Shown here in pieces: positions 18,360 to 28,000 of a stretch of DNA of 37,077 nt. This stretch comes from CBDFLA01 sp965248915 (GTDB lineage: Bacteria; Pseudomonadota; Alphaproteobacteria; M2410). Below the pieces are notes generated by a model. The model was not told where the DNA came from and ran no database searches. It was given only the letters and a program-made list of their open reading frames with translations. The position numbers and the translations under genes are program-made. Location: NCBI GenBank assembly GCA_965248915.1, contig CBDFLA010000013.1, positions 1-37,077 on the forward strand, written 5' to 3'. How positions within the stretch are numbered: position 1 is the first letter of the stretch; each line of letters opens with the position of its first letter.

Positions 18360-18821
18360 CAATCAAAATGAAGACGGCTTTGCAGAGCTAGCCACATGGG
18401 ACACCAACTCTGACGGCATCATCGATGCCTCGGACACCGGCTTTGCCAGCTTGCAAGTCTGGCAGGACTTGGACCAAGACGGGGTGACCGATACGGGCGA
18501 ACTCTCCTCGCTTTCAAGCCTCGGCATTGAGAGCTTAAGCCTCGCCTCATCCGCCCCGGCCCCCGGCGAAGAGCTCAACGCCGGCAATGCCATTCTGTCG
18601 GTGGGCACCTTCACCCGCACCGACCAGACCACCGGCGTCATGTCGGACGTGTTTTTCAAAACCAATGAGTTCCGCTCCACTTACCTCGGCGACGCGACGA
18701 CGAGTGCTGCTGCCGATGCTCTGCCGGAACTCAAAGGTCACGGAGAACTTGCCGATCTGCGCATCGCCATGACTCAAGATCCGAGCCTCTTGTCCCTCGC
18801 CCAAACCGCAGCAGCGGCGAA
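18360..18821 (+). repeat. 462-base direct repeat, copy A
   Basis: Matches 22619-23080 base for base by eye, offset 4259 bases. It starts at the first base after the IS3 right end. Confidence 0.9.
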
Positions 18822-18852
18822 TGACAATGGGACGATGGCACGGGCGGCGTGA
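18360..18852 (+). pseudogene. Fragment of an RTX calcium-binding protein gene
   Basis: Bases 18360-18821 match 22619-23080 of the large RTX gene, with no difference found on reading, including synonymous positions. They encode the aspartate-rich EF-hand-like block (WDTNSDGIIDASDTG, QVWQDLDQDGVTDTGELSSL) and the start of the next segment. After AQTAAAAN the sequence diverges to DNGTMARAA and a stop at 18852. The 5' end is cut by the IS element. The exact identity implies a recent duplication or gene conversion. The short tail may be the natural C-terminus of a smaller paralogue, because another fragment (32961-33182) ends in a similar way. Confidence 0.85.
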
Positions 18853-19017
18853 GAGCGCGGGTCGCTCAAAACACGCCGCACGCAAAACACAACCATTCGA
18901 GTCAAATTTGTAACAAACAGTATTAAAAGACGAGTTATCGAATGAGTACGCCGCAACTAGTCAGGGCAACAAATATCGACTAGCATCGTTAAGAGTGATT
19001 CGTTTGAGGTTTGGAGT

Positions 19018-20004
19018 ATGTGTATCCGCCAGTTCTTCCGAGTCGACTATGAGCAGAATTCGTCGCGCTACGGCAATTGCTTTTCTACAATGCTGTCTTT
19101 GTTTTGGCTTTGCTGCTTGGTTTTTATGGTGGCCCCAGCTTGCTCCGTCGCGCAAGAGATTGTCCGGCCTGCCTCCAAAACGTCGTTGCTGTTGTCTTAT
19201 CATTCAACGCAATACAGTTCTGACACGGAAGACAAGGAGTTCTGTGAGGCCATCTATCGCGGCCTTCAGGAGAGAGGTGTTGATAGGTTTGACTTTTGCG
19301 GCGTCCCTGTGCCGGAAGGCGATGAGGATTTTTCCTTTCCAGAGTGGCATCGCTTGAATCCGCATGACAACACCGAAATCGTCGAGGAGATGTTCCTGTG
19401 GGGAAGTATTAGGTCGTGGAACGCATACAAAGACCGAACTCCCAGTTACAGGGAGTGGCGGGATGTTCGCTGGTCCGGCGTTCTGCCGAAGGCTGTCATT
19501 GAGCGGTTTCTTGTGCCCGTCAGAGATGAGCTTCACGCCCGGCTATCCGAGATTGAATTGTATTACAGTCAGTTCGATATCGACAGGGATGGGAAGAGCG
19601 AAGTCATATACCATATGACTCCTGTATATCGGTTATTGGAAGGTCCGCCGTTCGACAATTCCTCTGGCGTGTCCAAGCCAAGTGAGCGAGTGCTCGGCCC
19701 ATTGATTATTGACCCGCCATCGTCGTGTCGTAATGCCGCCTTTGCTGGACAGAGCAAAGCCTATCTACATTATGTGCGACCATCGGAAACGCCCAAGGTT
19801 TTTGAGTTTCTCTCAAATGGTCTTGGTGGTGGCGTAAATGATACGTATACGGAGTTCCTTGTTTGGCGCGGTCAAGCGGCCGTCGTCCAGTCTATGGGCG
19901 CGCACTACTCGCGTGCTCGCGACAGGGCCGCCAGCGCGAGTGCATTTCGAAACGTCTGTTCAATTCGAGCAGACCTCAAGCAGAGTGAGGGAGCAAGAAA
20001 TTGA
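19018..20004 (+). CDS. Exported protein of unknown function, partner gene of the RTX protein
   Basis: I do not recognise a family. The 328 residues begin with a hydrophobic segment (LFWLCCLVFMVAPACSVAQ) that fits a signal peptide or a lipobox. The start is uncertain: ATG 19018 has GGAG only about three bases away, ATG 19090 is also in frame, and an overlapping frame from ATG 19049 encodes a classic basic-then-hydrophobic signal (MSRIRRATAIAFLQCC), so a frameshift is possible. The mature part has four or more cysteines (EFCEAIYRG, RFDFCGVPV, SSCRNAAF, NVCSIR) and one calcium-loop-like FDIDRDGKSEVIYH near residue 190. Its stop overlaps the RTX start (TTGA, 20001-20004), so the two genes are translationally coupled. 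An immunity, chaperone or accessory role for the RTX enzyme is an inference. Confidence 0.75.
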   Translation: MCIRQFFRVDYEQNSSRYGNCFSTMLSLFWLCCLVFMVAPACSVAQEIVRPASKTSLLLSYHSTQYSSDTEDKEFCEAIYRGLQERGVDRFDFCGVPVPEGDEDFSFPEWHRLNPHDNTEIVEEMFLWGSIRSWNAYKDRTPSYREWRDVRWSGVLPKAVIERFLVPVRDELHARLSEIELYYSQFDIDRDGKSEVIYHMTPVYRLLEGPPFDNSSGVSKPSERVLGPLIIDPPSSCRNAAFAGQSKAYLHYVRPSETPKVFEFLSNGLGGGVNDTYTEFLVWRGQAAVVQSMGAHYSRARDRAASASAFRNVCSIRADLKQSEGARN

Positions 20005-23000
20005 TTAACTTCGATACTCAATCTGGGACGACACAATGGAGCACAATTTCTGCTCATGGCCCCTATAATACCTTTGCTCTTGCCTTAATCAGACAAATGG
20101 AAGGCGAAGTTCCTGACATTTACTTGGACACTCACAATCCTCCCTACCCGACGATTGGGATTGGGTACAATTTGACCGTTCAGGCAATTCAGGCCGAAGT
20201 TCTTGATGTGCTACAGTTGGTTGATTTGGGGGGCGTGGGTCAAGACTATCGTTCTCAGATTGAGGGACTTCTTGTCCAAAACGCCAATCTCACAAATATC
20301 AACAATACGCTATTGCAGGCCTACAACGACAGCGCGTCCAACCGCGCGACATTTTCACTCACTGCTACCGAAATCACGGATTTGTTCCCAACAGTCGTCG
20401 ATGCCGGTGGATATGAGACGCAGGTTGACAATTGGCTGTCGGGTATTCCAGCTTCAAGAGAGAGGGCCGTTCTCTTATCTCTCTCATTCAATCAAACCTT
20501 ATCAGATCCTTTACTTGGCCCTTCATTGAAGTCGGCAATGCAAGCTGGAGACCGGGCCGAAGCGTGGTTTGAAATACGGTACCGGTCGAATGGAGGGAGT
20601 GGTTCGGGGGCTCCAGTTGCAAAACGACGACTCGTGGAGAGCGAGATTTTTGGCCTCTATGACAATGGTCTGACGCCCGCAAATGTTGGAGAAGCTCTTC
20701 TAGCCTATCGCATGGCTTCAAAGCACGCCAATTGGATTTCAGGCTACGAGAGTTCCTTCGGTAGTGCAGTTGCCTTGGCCAATGGCGATCTTTCGGTGAT
20801 CGGCTCATTTGGTTCTGTTCAATTTATGTCGGATGAACTGACGATGGGGGCGAATTCTGCCTTTCAGATCCTCACCGAAGAATATGCCGATGTTTCCGCG
20901 ATTGCACCTGGGCTTTCGGATGTCTTGCAGTCGGCGGGCTACAATGGCTCACTGCTGAACTCAACGGTTGAAGAGATATGGGTCGCGACCGATGTGCAAG
21001 GCCCTACACGATCCGGTTCTAGCGCAGAAATCGCAGCCCACTTGATTGACCGCAACGGTCAGCCAGCAAAGAATGATCTCATTTTTGGTAACATTGATCC
21101 ACATCTTGTTCCTGGTCTCACCAATACCGGAGGTGCCGACATACTTAATGGCGGTGTCGGAGACGACATTATGGTCGTAACCGAAGGCGGAGATATCATT
21201 GATGGTGGTGCAGGAGAGGACACGGTTTCGTTTCGAGCGGGGATCGCTGCCATTCACTACGACATGGCGACAGGATCGGTCTCATCGGGCCCGCTGGCTG
21301 GTGCTACGATCACAAATGTCGAGAACGTTTTCGGCAGCGACTTTGACGACACACTGATTGGCGATTCTGCAGACAACGTCCTCTTAGGTCACGACGGCAA
21401 CGATACCTTGGTCGGTCGTGGCGGCGACGACATTCTTGTGGGTGCAGATGGAGCGCAAGATACCGCCGACTACGTATTGGCTGCAGGCGCCATTACTGTC
21501 ACCGTTGATAGTGTTGCAGGTCAGCAAGGGGCGCCACACACCCTCTCCTTAGTGGTCTCCGACGATGGCGACGGGGGTACCGACCATCTGCATTCCATCG
21601 AGCGTATTACAGGCACTTTTGAATCAGACACCGTCGTTGTGAATTCACTCAATGTCTCTGTGAACGGAATTGACTTTATCGACCTCGGTGACAACCCTTC
21701 CAACCAAGGTGACATTGTCGATGTGAGTGGTCTGCAAGGGTCAGGAGGCCTAGCAATTGATCTCAGAGACCTCGACAATCAGACAATCCAGTACCTCGAT
21801 GGTTCAGGCGGCGTTCTTCATCTGAAGAATGTCGAGTCTGTAATTGGAACAGGTGCGAGCGACAAGGTGTACGGGGGTGGTGGTCAAGGTGCCAGTCTTG
21901 ATGGTGGTGCTGGAAACGACATTATTCACGCTGGTTTTTCTTTGAACTCCCAAATCTTCGGCGGGGCGGGCGACGATGAGATCTCAGGCGGCGGCGCGGG
22001 CTCGGTCATCTCTGGCGGTACCGGCGACGACACATTCAATCTCGCGCATGGTACATTGATCGCCGATGCAGAGACCGGCGACAAAGCCTATCTGGGTCAA
22101 GACCTCTTGACCGGCGGTCTGCGTTACCATGTCGCCTCCGACGATCCTTGGGCCTACGATGCGGCAAAGTACATCAAGTATGGCCTGAACCAAGTTGGCG
22201 AACTCGTCATCAACACACTCTTCAAGCATGACTATTACATCGCCAACTATGTCGGCAATGGCGGCGAACCGAACCCATCTGCCGGGATCACCGTGGCCGA
22301 ACTGAATGAGAGCGCCTACCGCATTCTCGATCCAGAACTGCCCAAAGCCAACAACGGCACCGCTTGGCTGAAAGACGCCATCGACGTCATCACCAAAGCC
22401 TATACCGGCGAACCGAGCCATCCCGGCGCCGATCCTCTGGCGCTGGACCTCGATGGCGACGGGTTGGAGCTGACCGCCGAGAGCGCCGTTGCCCCGTCCT
22501 TCGATCTTGACGGCGACGGCTTTGCTGAGCGCACCGGTTGGGTCCGTCCGGACGACGGGCTGTTGGTCCACGACGCCAATGCCAATGGGCTGATCGACGA
22601 CATCGGCGAACTCTTCGGCAATCAAAATGAAGACGGCTTTGCAGAGCTAGCCACATGGGACACCAACTCTGACGGCATCATCGATGCCTCGGACACCGGC
22701 TTTGCCAGCTTGCAAGTCTGGCAGGACTTGGACCAAGACGGGGTGACCGATACGGGCGAACTCTCCTCGCTTTCAAGCCTCGGCATTGAGAGCTTAAGCC
22801 TCGCCTCATCCGCCCCGGCCCCCGGCGAAGAGCTCAACGCCGGCAATGCCATTCTGTCGGTGGGCACCTTCACCCGCACCGACCAGACCACCGGCGTCAT
22901 GTCGGACGTGTTTTTCAAAACCAATGAGTTCCGCTCCACTTACCTCGGCGACGCGACGACGAGTGCTGCTGCCGATGCTCTGCCGGAACTCAAAGGTCAC

Positions 23001-26000
23001 GGAGAACTTGCCGATCTGCGCATCGCCATGACTCAAGATCCGAGCCTCTTGTCCCTCGCCCAAACCGCAGCAGCGGCGAACCCCACCGATCTCGACGCTT
23101 TGCGCGCGGCCGTGCTGCCGGTCCTGCGCGCCTGGGGCGGGGCGGGCTCCGGCTCTTGGGCCGACATGCATTACAAATACCGCACCGAGGCCGACGGCTC
23201 GCGCACCGTGCTCGATGTGGTCTACACAGATTCCACAACCAGTTTGCTCACCTTGCAAAGCGGCACCACCATCGTCGATGGCAACGGTGTGCCCATAGCC
23301 ACCCCCACCATCGGCGACATTCAGGCCATGACCCTCAATGCCGATGAAGGCTGGGACCTGGTCGACAAACAAGACCTCGCTTTCTTTGAGAAATATTACG
23401 GCACCATGTTCGACGTCAACGCGCCAACCACGGGCGCGGGCGCGGCGGCAGCCATTGGCGATTTCGTACAGACCTTGCTCGCGGCGCAAAACATGTTGGC
23501 GGTGAGTTTTGCGGCCCAAGGCGGCTTGACCTCCTTCTTCACTGGCATGTCCTACGACAAGGACACAGAACTCTTTACGTCTTCTCAGCCCATGCAATTG
23601 GTGCCGGTGTTCGAGGCCATCTTCACAGCCTCACCAACCGGCGCAGCAGCGGCGCAAACCTATCTTGAAGATTGGCAACCCATCATCAATGTCTTCCTCG
23701 GCACCTTCTCCCGCGGCGCCGGACATTTGATGACCTCGTTCAGCTACATCTTTGCAAATCTCGTGGCCGCCTTTGAAAGCATTGGTTCGCCCTTGTCCAT
23801 CACCCAGATTGCTGATGCCTTCAACGTCGAAGCGGTCATGGATGGAACCGGCGCGACCATCACCGGCACCGGCGAGCCAGACGTCATCTACATGAACGGC
23901 GCCAACCAAACCGCCGACGGTGGTCTCGGTCACGACGTCTATGTGTTTGGTTCCAACTTCGGACAAGACATCGTCGATGATGTGGAAGCCGCCGGCGGTC
24001 CGCAAGATGGTGACATGATCCGCTTTGCCACCTATACATCGAGTGAGATTTCCGCCGCCCGTGTTGGTCTGGATTTGATCCTCACAGTCGACGCGACCGG
24101 CGACACCGTCACCGTCAAAGATCAGTTCTTCGGTGAATCCCCCGGGCTTCTTGGCGGCAATCTGTTCGACGATCACGGTGTGAAAGAAATCACCTTTGCC
24201 GATGGTGTGGTTTGGGGCGCGTTTGAGATCGCCGAAGCCGTGGTCAATCCACAAGCGGGCGATCAAGAAATCTTCGGAACTCCGACACTCGACATTCTCG
24301 ATGGCGGCGCTGGCAACGACATTTTGCACGGCCTCAACGATGTCGACATCTACCGTTTCGGCGTGGGGTCGGGCCAAGACATTATCCGCGAAGACGCTGA
24401 CAACATCTTGCTTGAAGGGCCGGACTTTGTTGAGTTCGGCACCGGCGTCGCGGTTTCCGATGTCACGTTCTCCCGTGTCGGTGCGTCAGAAGATTTGGTC
24501 ATCTCCTTGGCGGGCACCTCAGATACGCTCACCATTGAAGGGCAATTCCATGCCTTTGAGACCGGCTCACTTGGCCTGCAATGGCTCGACCGGGTGGAGA
24601 ACTTCGTCTTTGAAGACGGCACTTATCTCGACTGGACTTACGTCATGGACACCATTGTGGCCAATGGCAAAACATCCGGCGATGACGCGATCTACGGTTA
24701 CTACTACGCCGACACCCTCGACGGAGGCGCCGGCAACGACACCCTCGTCGGCGGCAACGAAGGCGACACCTACATGTTCGGCCATGGCTACGGTGCCGAC
24801 ACCGTCGATGACGGCAAAGACAATGTGTTATCGACCTCCGCCGACCGCGTTCTCTTCACGGCAGATGTGGTGCCGGGGGATGTATCTGTCAGCCGGGTCG
24901 GGAGCTCGAACGATCTCATCCTCACCCTCGACGATGGCAGTACCTTGACCATCGTGGATCAGTTTACGGCATTCGACACCGGCCCGTTTGGCCTGCAGTG
25001 GTTCGATCAGATTGAGACCTTCGAATTCCAAGACGGCGCCAACACCGTTTGGACGGCGGAAGACCTCATGCAGCGTCTGCTCGACGAGGGAAAAACCACT
25101 GGCGACGATTCGATCTACGGCTACTATCGCCAAGACACGATTGATGGCGGCGCTGGTAACGACTACCTAAACGGCGCTGAAATGTCCGACACATACGTCT
25201 TTGATCGGGGCTATGGCCACGACACCATTGAGGACTCCTACGGCACCGCATTGAGCGACAACACAGACAAAGTGCAATTTGCCACCGGCATTTTGACCAG
25301 TGACATTACCGCCAGCCGGGTGGGCACGAGCCTCGACCTTGTTTTGACCATCGGTGACACCGGCGAAACCCTCACCATCACCAATCAGAACCAACGCGCC
25401 ACCATTGGGTCACCTGTGTATGAAATCGAAGAATTTCATTTTGCGGACACCACGGTGAAAACCGCAGCCGACATGCGCGCCGAAGTCGTGCAGAATCAAT
25501 CGACCAGCGGCAACGACACCATCTACGGTTATTCCTTCGCCGATGTCATCGACGGCGGCGCGGGCAATGACCGCATGGAAGGCTTCGGCGATGGCGACAC
25601 CTACAAGTTCGATGTCGGCGGCGGCCAAGATGTCATTGAAGATTTCCAGGAACATGTCTCGTGGAATGCCGATGACATTATCGAGTTTGGTGCTGGAATC
25701 ACGCCAGCGAGCCTGTCCATAACCCGTGTCGGCGATGATGTTGTTTTTGCCGTGGACGGAACCAGCGATCAACTCACTGTCGAAAACATATTCAACTCGT
25801 CCTACTATGAAATTGAGCAATTCACTTTCACCGACAGCACGGTTTGGTCGATGGATGATGTGCGCGACAAAACGCTCATCGGGACATCCGGAGACGATAC
25901 TTTGATTGGGTATCACCGCGTCGACACCCTTGACGGTGGTGCGGGCAATGATCGACTTGAAGGCCTGGGATATGGCGACACATATGTGTTCGACGCCGGC

Positions 26001-27860
26001 TATGGCAACGATACGATCCACGATTTCATTACGAGCTTGTCTTATTCCGGTGATGATACCGTTCAGTTCGGATCGGGCATTGCTCCCGGCGATTTGAGTG
26101 GAGTGCAATCCGGCGACGATCTGATCCTCAGCCATTCAAATGGTGTTGATACGTTGACCGTTGAGAACTACTTCGTTTCGACGGGGTATTACAAGATCGA
26201 GCAGTTCACCTTCACCGACAGCACGGTTTGGGGTGACGCAGATATTACAGCGCTCCTCAGCCAAGGGGGCGGCGGTGGTGGCGGTGGATGGGGCAGTTAC
26301 ACTCCAACCATTACCGGTACCAACGGTGACGACACGTTATCCGGCACAAGCGGTGCCGATGTCATTCTCGGCGATACCGGCAACGACACCATGTCGGGGG
26401 GAGCAGGGTCAGACGTCTATTTGATCGCTTCAGGTCATGGTAACGATACCATCGCAGAACTTGGATATTCATGGGACGTTGACAAGATCGTTTTCGATAA
26501 CACCGTCGCCATGAGCGACGTCACTCTGACCCGCTCCATCACCGACACTTATGATTTGATTGTCGACATTGGAACTGGTGGTGATTCAGTGTTGGTCGAC
26601 TATCATTTTCTCTCAAGCTATAGTTACAGCATTGAGGCTATTGAATTTTCCGATGGCACGACCTGGGACTCCACCCAAATCAAGGACATGGCCTGGTATC
26701 GAGGAACTTCTGGCAACGACACCTTTACAGGCACAAGCGGCGACGAACATTTCGATTTCGGAGCTGGAGATGACTACATGGGCGGCGGTGCAGGAAGCGA
26801 TATCTACCACTTCTCAATGGGAGATGGCAGCGACACGATTGCTGAGTCAGGATATGCCTGGGACTCAGACAGGATCGTCCTCGATGCCACAATCCTCGTC
26901 GCCGATGTCTCTTTGTCTCGGTCGACCACGGACGCAAACGACTTGATCGTGACCATCGGAACCGGCGGTGACACCATCTTGGTTGATGATCACTTCAGCT
27001 CCGCCGCAACTGGGGTCGAACAGATTGTCTTTGACGACGGCACCACTTGGGATCGCACTCAAATCCAATCCATCGCTGATGCTGTACCTCCTGTGGTCTT
27101 CGATCTCGACGGTGATGGTGTAGAGCTAGTAGACGCATCAGAAAGCGGTGTCGACTTCGACATGGACGGCGACGGTGTCAAAGAACGCACTGGCTGGATC
27201 GGTGCAGACGACGCCATGCTGGTCCTCGATCGCAATCGCGACGGTCTGATCACTACAGGGTCGGAGATTTCATTCGTCTCGGACTTGCCCGGGGCAACAT
27301 CGGACCTTGAAGGTTTGGTCGCATTTGATTTGAATGGCGACGGACATCTTTCCACCCTCGATGACAGCTTCGGAAATTTCATGATTTGGCAGGACGCAAA
27401 TCAAAACGGCATCAGTGAAGCGAATGAACTATCCACTCTCTCTGATGCGGGAATCGCTTCGCTCGATCTAAACGGTGTACCGACCGGTCAGCAGATCGGC
27501 GGTGAGGGTGGCAATGTTATTCTAAACACATCGACCTACACTACCGACACAGGCGAGACAGGTCTCCTCGGCGACGCCGTGCTGGGCTATTTATCAGAAG
27601 ATGGGTCAGGATCGGTAACCATCCCGCCGCGTCGCTTTACGCCAGAGCAACAATTGAACTCATTGGTCGACGGTGATGCCATCGGTCATTCTCCAGATCG
27701 CGGATTGCAGGGGCTCTTACAAGCAATGTCTGCTTTCGAAGCCCGAGACCTTGGAAGCGCGGAACTGCGCGAAATGCGCAAAGAGGCTCGTGAAAATGGC
27801 GACCATTGGCAAGGAGCAGCCTCCTATCATGTCGAACGCGTCGCTGGGTATCTGCCCTAA
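20001..27860 (+). CDS. Giant RTX protein with N-terminal T4-lysozyme-like (GH24) domain
   Basis: An intact 2619-residue protein with a TTG start coupled to the previous gene. Residues 30-59 read RQMEGEVPDIYLDT, then PTIGIGYNLT. These align with the T4 lysozyme catalytic region, placing Glu34 and Asp43 nine apart as in E11/D20, and Thr51 as T26. AKRRLVESEIF near 207 fits the domain end. RTX nonapeptides (GGAGEDTVSF, GGTGDDTFNL) lie at about 374-680. Residues 811-935 form an EF-hand-like block (LDLDGDGLEL, FDLDGDGFAE, LDQDGVTDTG). A mostly helical part follows at 1115-1275. Residues 1290-2355 hold eight RTX-plus-haemolysin-related modules of 110-140 residues, each ending like IEQFTFTDSTVW, with a nine-glycine linker between the sixth and seventh. 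A second EF-hand block lies at 2365-2490. It lacks an N-terminal signal and is probably exported by a type I system, none of which is encoded here. Predicted role: cell-wall lysis. Confidence 0.88.
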   Translation: MINFDTQSGTTQWSTISAHGPYNTFALALIRQMEGEVPDIYLDTHNPPYPTIGIGYNLTVQAIQAEVLDVLQLVDLGGVGQDYRSQIEGLLVQNANLTNINNTLLQAYNDSASNRATFSLTATEITDLFPTVVDAGGYETQVDNWLSGIPASRERAVLLSLSFNQTLSDPLLGPSLKSAMQAGDRAEAWFEIRYRSNGGSGSGAPVAKRRLVESEIFGLYDNGLTPANVGEALLAYRMASKHANWISGYESSFGSAVALANGDLSVIGSFGSVQFMSDELTMGANSAFQILTEEYADVSAIAPGLSDVLQSAGYNGSLLNSTVEEIWVATDVQGPTRSGSSAEIAAHLIDRNGQPAKNDLIFGNIDPHLVPGLTNTGGADILNGGVGDDIMVVTEGGDIIDGGAGEDTVSFRAGIAAIHYDMATGSVSSGPLAGATITNVENVFGSDFDDTLIGDSADNVLLGHDGNDTLVGRGGDDILVGADGAQDTADYVLAAGAITVTVDSVAGQQGAPHTLSLVVSDDGDGGTDHLHSIERITGTFESDTVVVNSLNVSVNGIDFIDLGDNPSNQGDIVDVSGLQGSGGLAIDLRDLDNQTIQYLDGSGGVLHLKNVESVIGTGASDKVYGGGGQGASLDGGAGNDIIHAGFSLNSQIFGGAGDDEISGGGAGSVISGGTGDDTFNLAHGTLIADAETGDKAYLGQDLLTGGLRYHVASDDPWAYDAAKYIKYGLNQVGELVINTLFKHDYYIANYVGNGGEPNPSAGITVAELNESAYRILDPELPKANNGTAWLKDAIDVITKAYTGEPSHPGADPLALDLDGDGLELTAESAVAPSFDLDGDGFAERTGWVRPDDGLLVHDANANGLIDDIGELFGNQNEDGFAELATWDTNSDGIIDASDTGFASLQVWQDLDQDGVTDTGELSSLSSLGIESLSLASSAPAPGEELNAGNAILSVGTFTRTDQTTGVMSDVFFKTNEFRSTYLGDATTSAAADALPELKGHGELADLRIAMTQDPSLLSLAQTAAAANPTDLDALRAAVLPVLRAWGGAGSGSWADMHYKYRTEADGSRTVLDVVYTDSTTSLLTLQSGTTIVDGNGVPIATPTIGDIQAMTLNADEGWDLVDKQDLAFFEKYYGTMFDVNAPTTGAGAAAAIGDFVQTLLAAQNMLAVSFAAQGGLTSFFTGMSYDKDTELFTSSQPMQLVPVFEAIFTASPTGAAAAQTYLEDWQPIINVFLGTFSRGAGHLMTSFSYIFANLVAAFESIGSPLSITQIADAFNVEAVMDGTGATITGTGEPDVIYMNGANQTADGGLGHDVYVFGSNFGQDIVDDVEAAGGPQDGDMIRFATYTSSEISAARVGLDLILTVDATGDTVTVKDQFFGESPGLLGGNLFDDHGVKEITFADGVVWGAFEIAEAVVNPQAGDQEIFGTPTLDILDGGAGNDILHGLNDVDIYRFGVGSGQDIIREDADNILLEGPDFVEFGTGVAVSDVTFSRVGASEDLVISLAGTSDTLTIEGQFHAFETGSLGLQWLDRVENFVFEDGTYLDWTYVMDTIVANGKTSGDDAIYGYYYADTLDGGAGNDTLVGGNEGDTYMFGHGYGADTVDDGKDNVLSTSADRVLFTADVVPGDVSVSRVGSSNDLILTLDDGSTLTIVDQFTAFDTGPFGLQWFDQIETFEFQDGANTVWTAEDLMQRLLDEGKTTGDDSIYGYYRQDTIDGGAGNDYLNGAEMSDTYVFDRGYGHDTIEDSYGTALSDNTDKVQFATGILTSDITASRVGTSLDLVLTIGDTGETLTITNQNQRATIGSPVYEIEEFHFADTTVKTAADMRAEVVQNQSTSGNDTIYGYSFADVIDGGAGNDRMEGFGDGDTYKFDVGGGQDVIEDFQEHVSWNADDIIEFGAGITPASLSITRVGDDVVFAVDGTSDQLTVENIFNSSYYEIEQFTFTDSTVWSMDDVRDKTLIGTSGDDTLIGYHRVDTLDGGAGNDRLEGLGYGDTYVFDAGYGNDTIHDFITSLSYSGDDTVQFGSGIAPGDLSGVQSGDDLILSHSNGVDTLTVENYFVSTGYYKIEQFTFTDSTVWGDADITALLSQGGGGGGGGWGSYTPTITGTNGDDTLSGTSGADVILGDTGNDTMSGGAGSDVYLIASGHGNDTIAELGYSWDVDKIVFDNTVAMSDVTLTRSITDTYDLIVDIGTGGDSVLVDYHFLSSYSYSIEAIEFSDGTTWDSTQIKDMAWYRGTSGNDTFTGTSGDEHFDFGAGDDYMGGGAGSDIYHFSMGDGSDTIAESGYAWDSDRIVLDATILVADVSLSRSTTDANDLIVTIGTGGDTILVDDHFSSAATGVEQIVFDDGTTWDRTQIQSIADAVPPVVFDLDGDGVELVDASESGVDFDMDGDGVKERTGWIGADDAMLVLDRNRDGLITTGSEISFVSDLPGATSDLEGLVAFDLNGDGHLSTLDDSFGNFMIWQDANQNGISEANELSTLSDAGIASLDLNGVPTGQQIGGEGGNVILNTSTYTTDTGETGLLGDAVLGYLSEDGSGSVTIPPRRFTPEQQLNSLVDGDAIGHSPDRGLQGLLQAMSAFEARDLGSAELREMRKEARENGDHWQGAASYHVERVAGYLP
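22619..23080 (+). repeat. 462-base direct repeat, copy B (inside the RTX gene)
   Basis: Second copy of 18360-18821, encoding about residues 874-1027 of the RTX protein. Reading through both copies I found no difference. Confidence 0.9.
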
Positions 27861-27890
27861 GCGGTTGCGAAATTAAATGAATAGGGTGGA

Positions 27891-27929
27891 TGTGACAGTG
27901 CGGTTCTCTGAGAGAACCGCATTGTCACA
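27891..27929 (+). terminator. Strong hairpin after the RTX gene
   Basis: TGTGACAGTGCGGTTCTC (27891-27908) pairs with GAGAACCGCATTGTCACA (27912-27929) at 17 of 18 positions with a three-base TGA loop, 30 bases after the stop. There is no U-tract, so it may terminate with help or protect the long mRNA from 3' degradation. Confidence 0.65.
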
Positions 27930-28000
27930 TGGACAAATCCCCAGGACCGAGAAAGAATGTCTATGCGAGACCGAATGCCGAACAATCAAGCCCTCATCGG

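Noticed and set aside
21984..22625. 213-residue minus-strand ORF inside the RTX gene
   Set aside because: Antisense frame kept open by the biased codons of the RTX repeats; no start site or family. The same applies to 22806-23597, 23631-24377 and 25410-26135.
21121..27060. CRISPR-like periodic repeats
   Set aside because: The periodicity comes from protein-coding RTX modules of about 330-420 bases, not short identical repeats with unique spacers.
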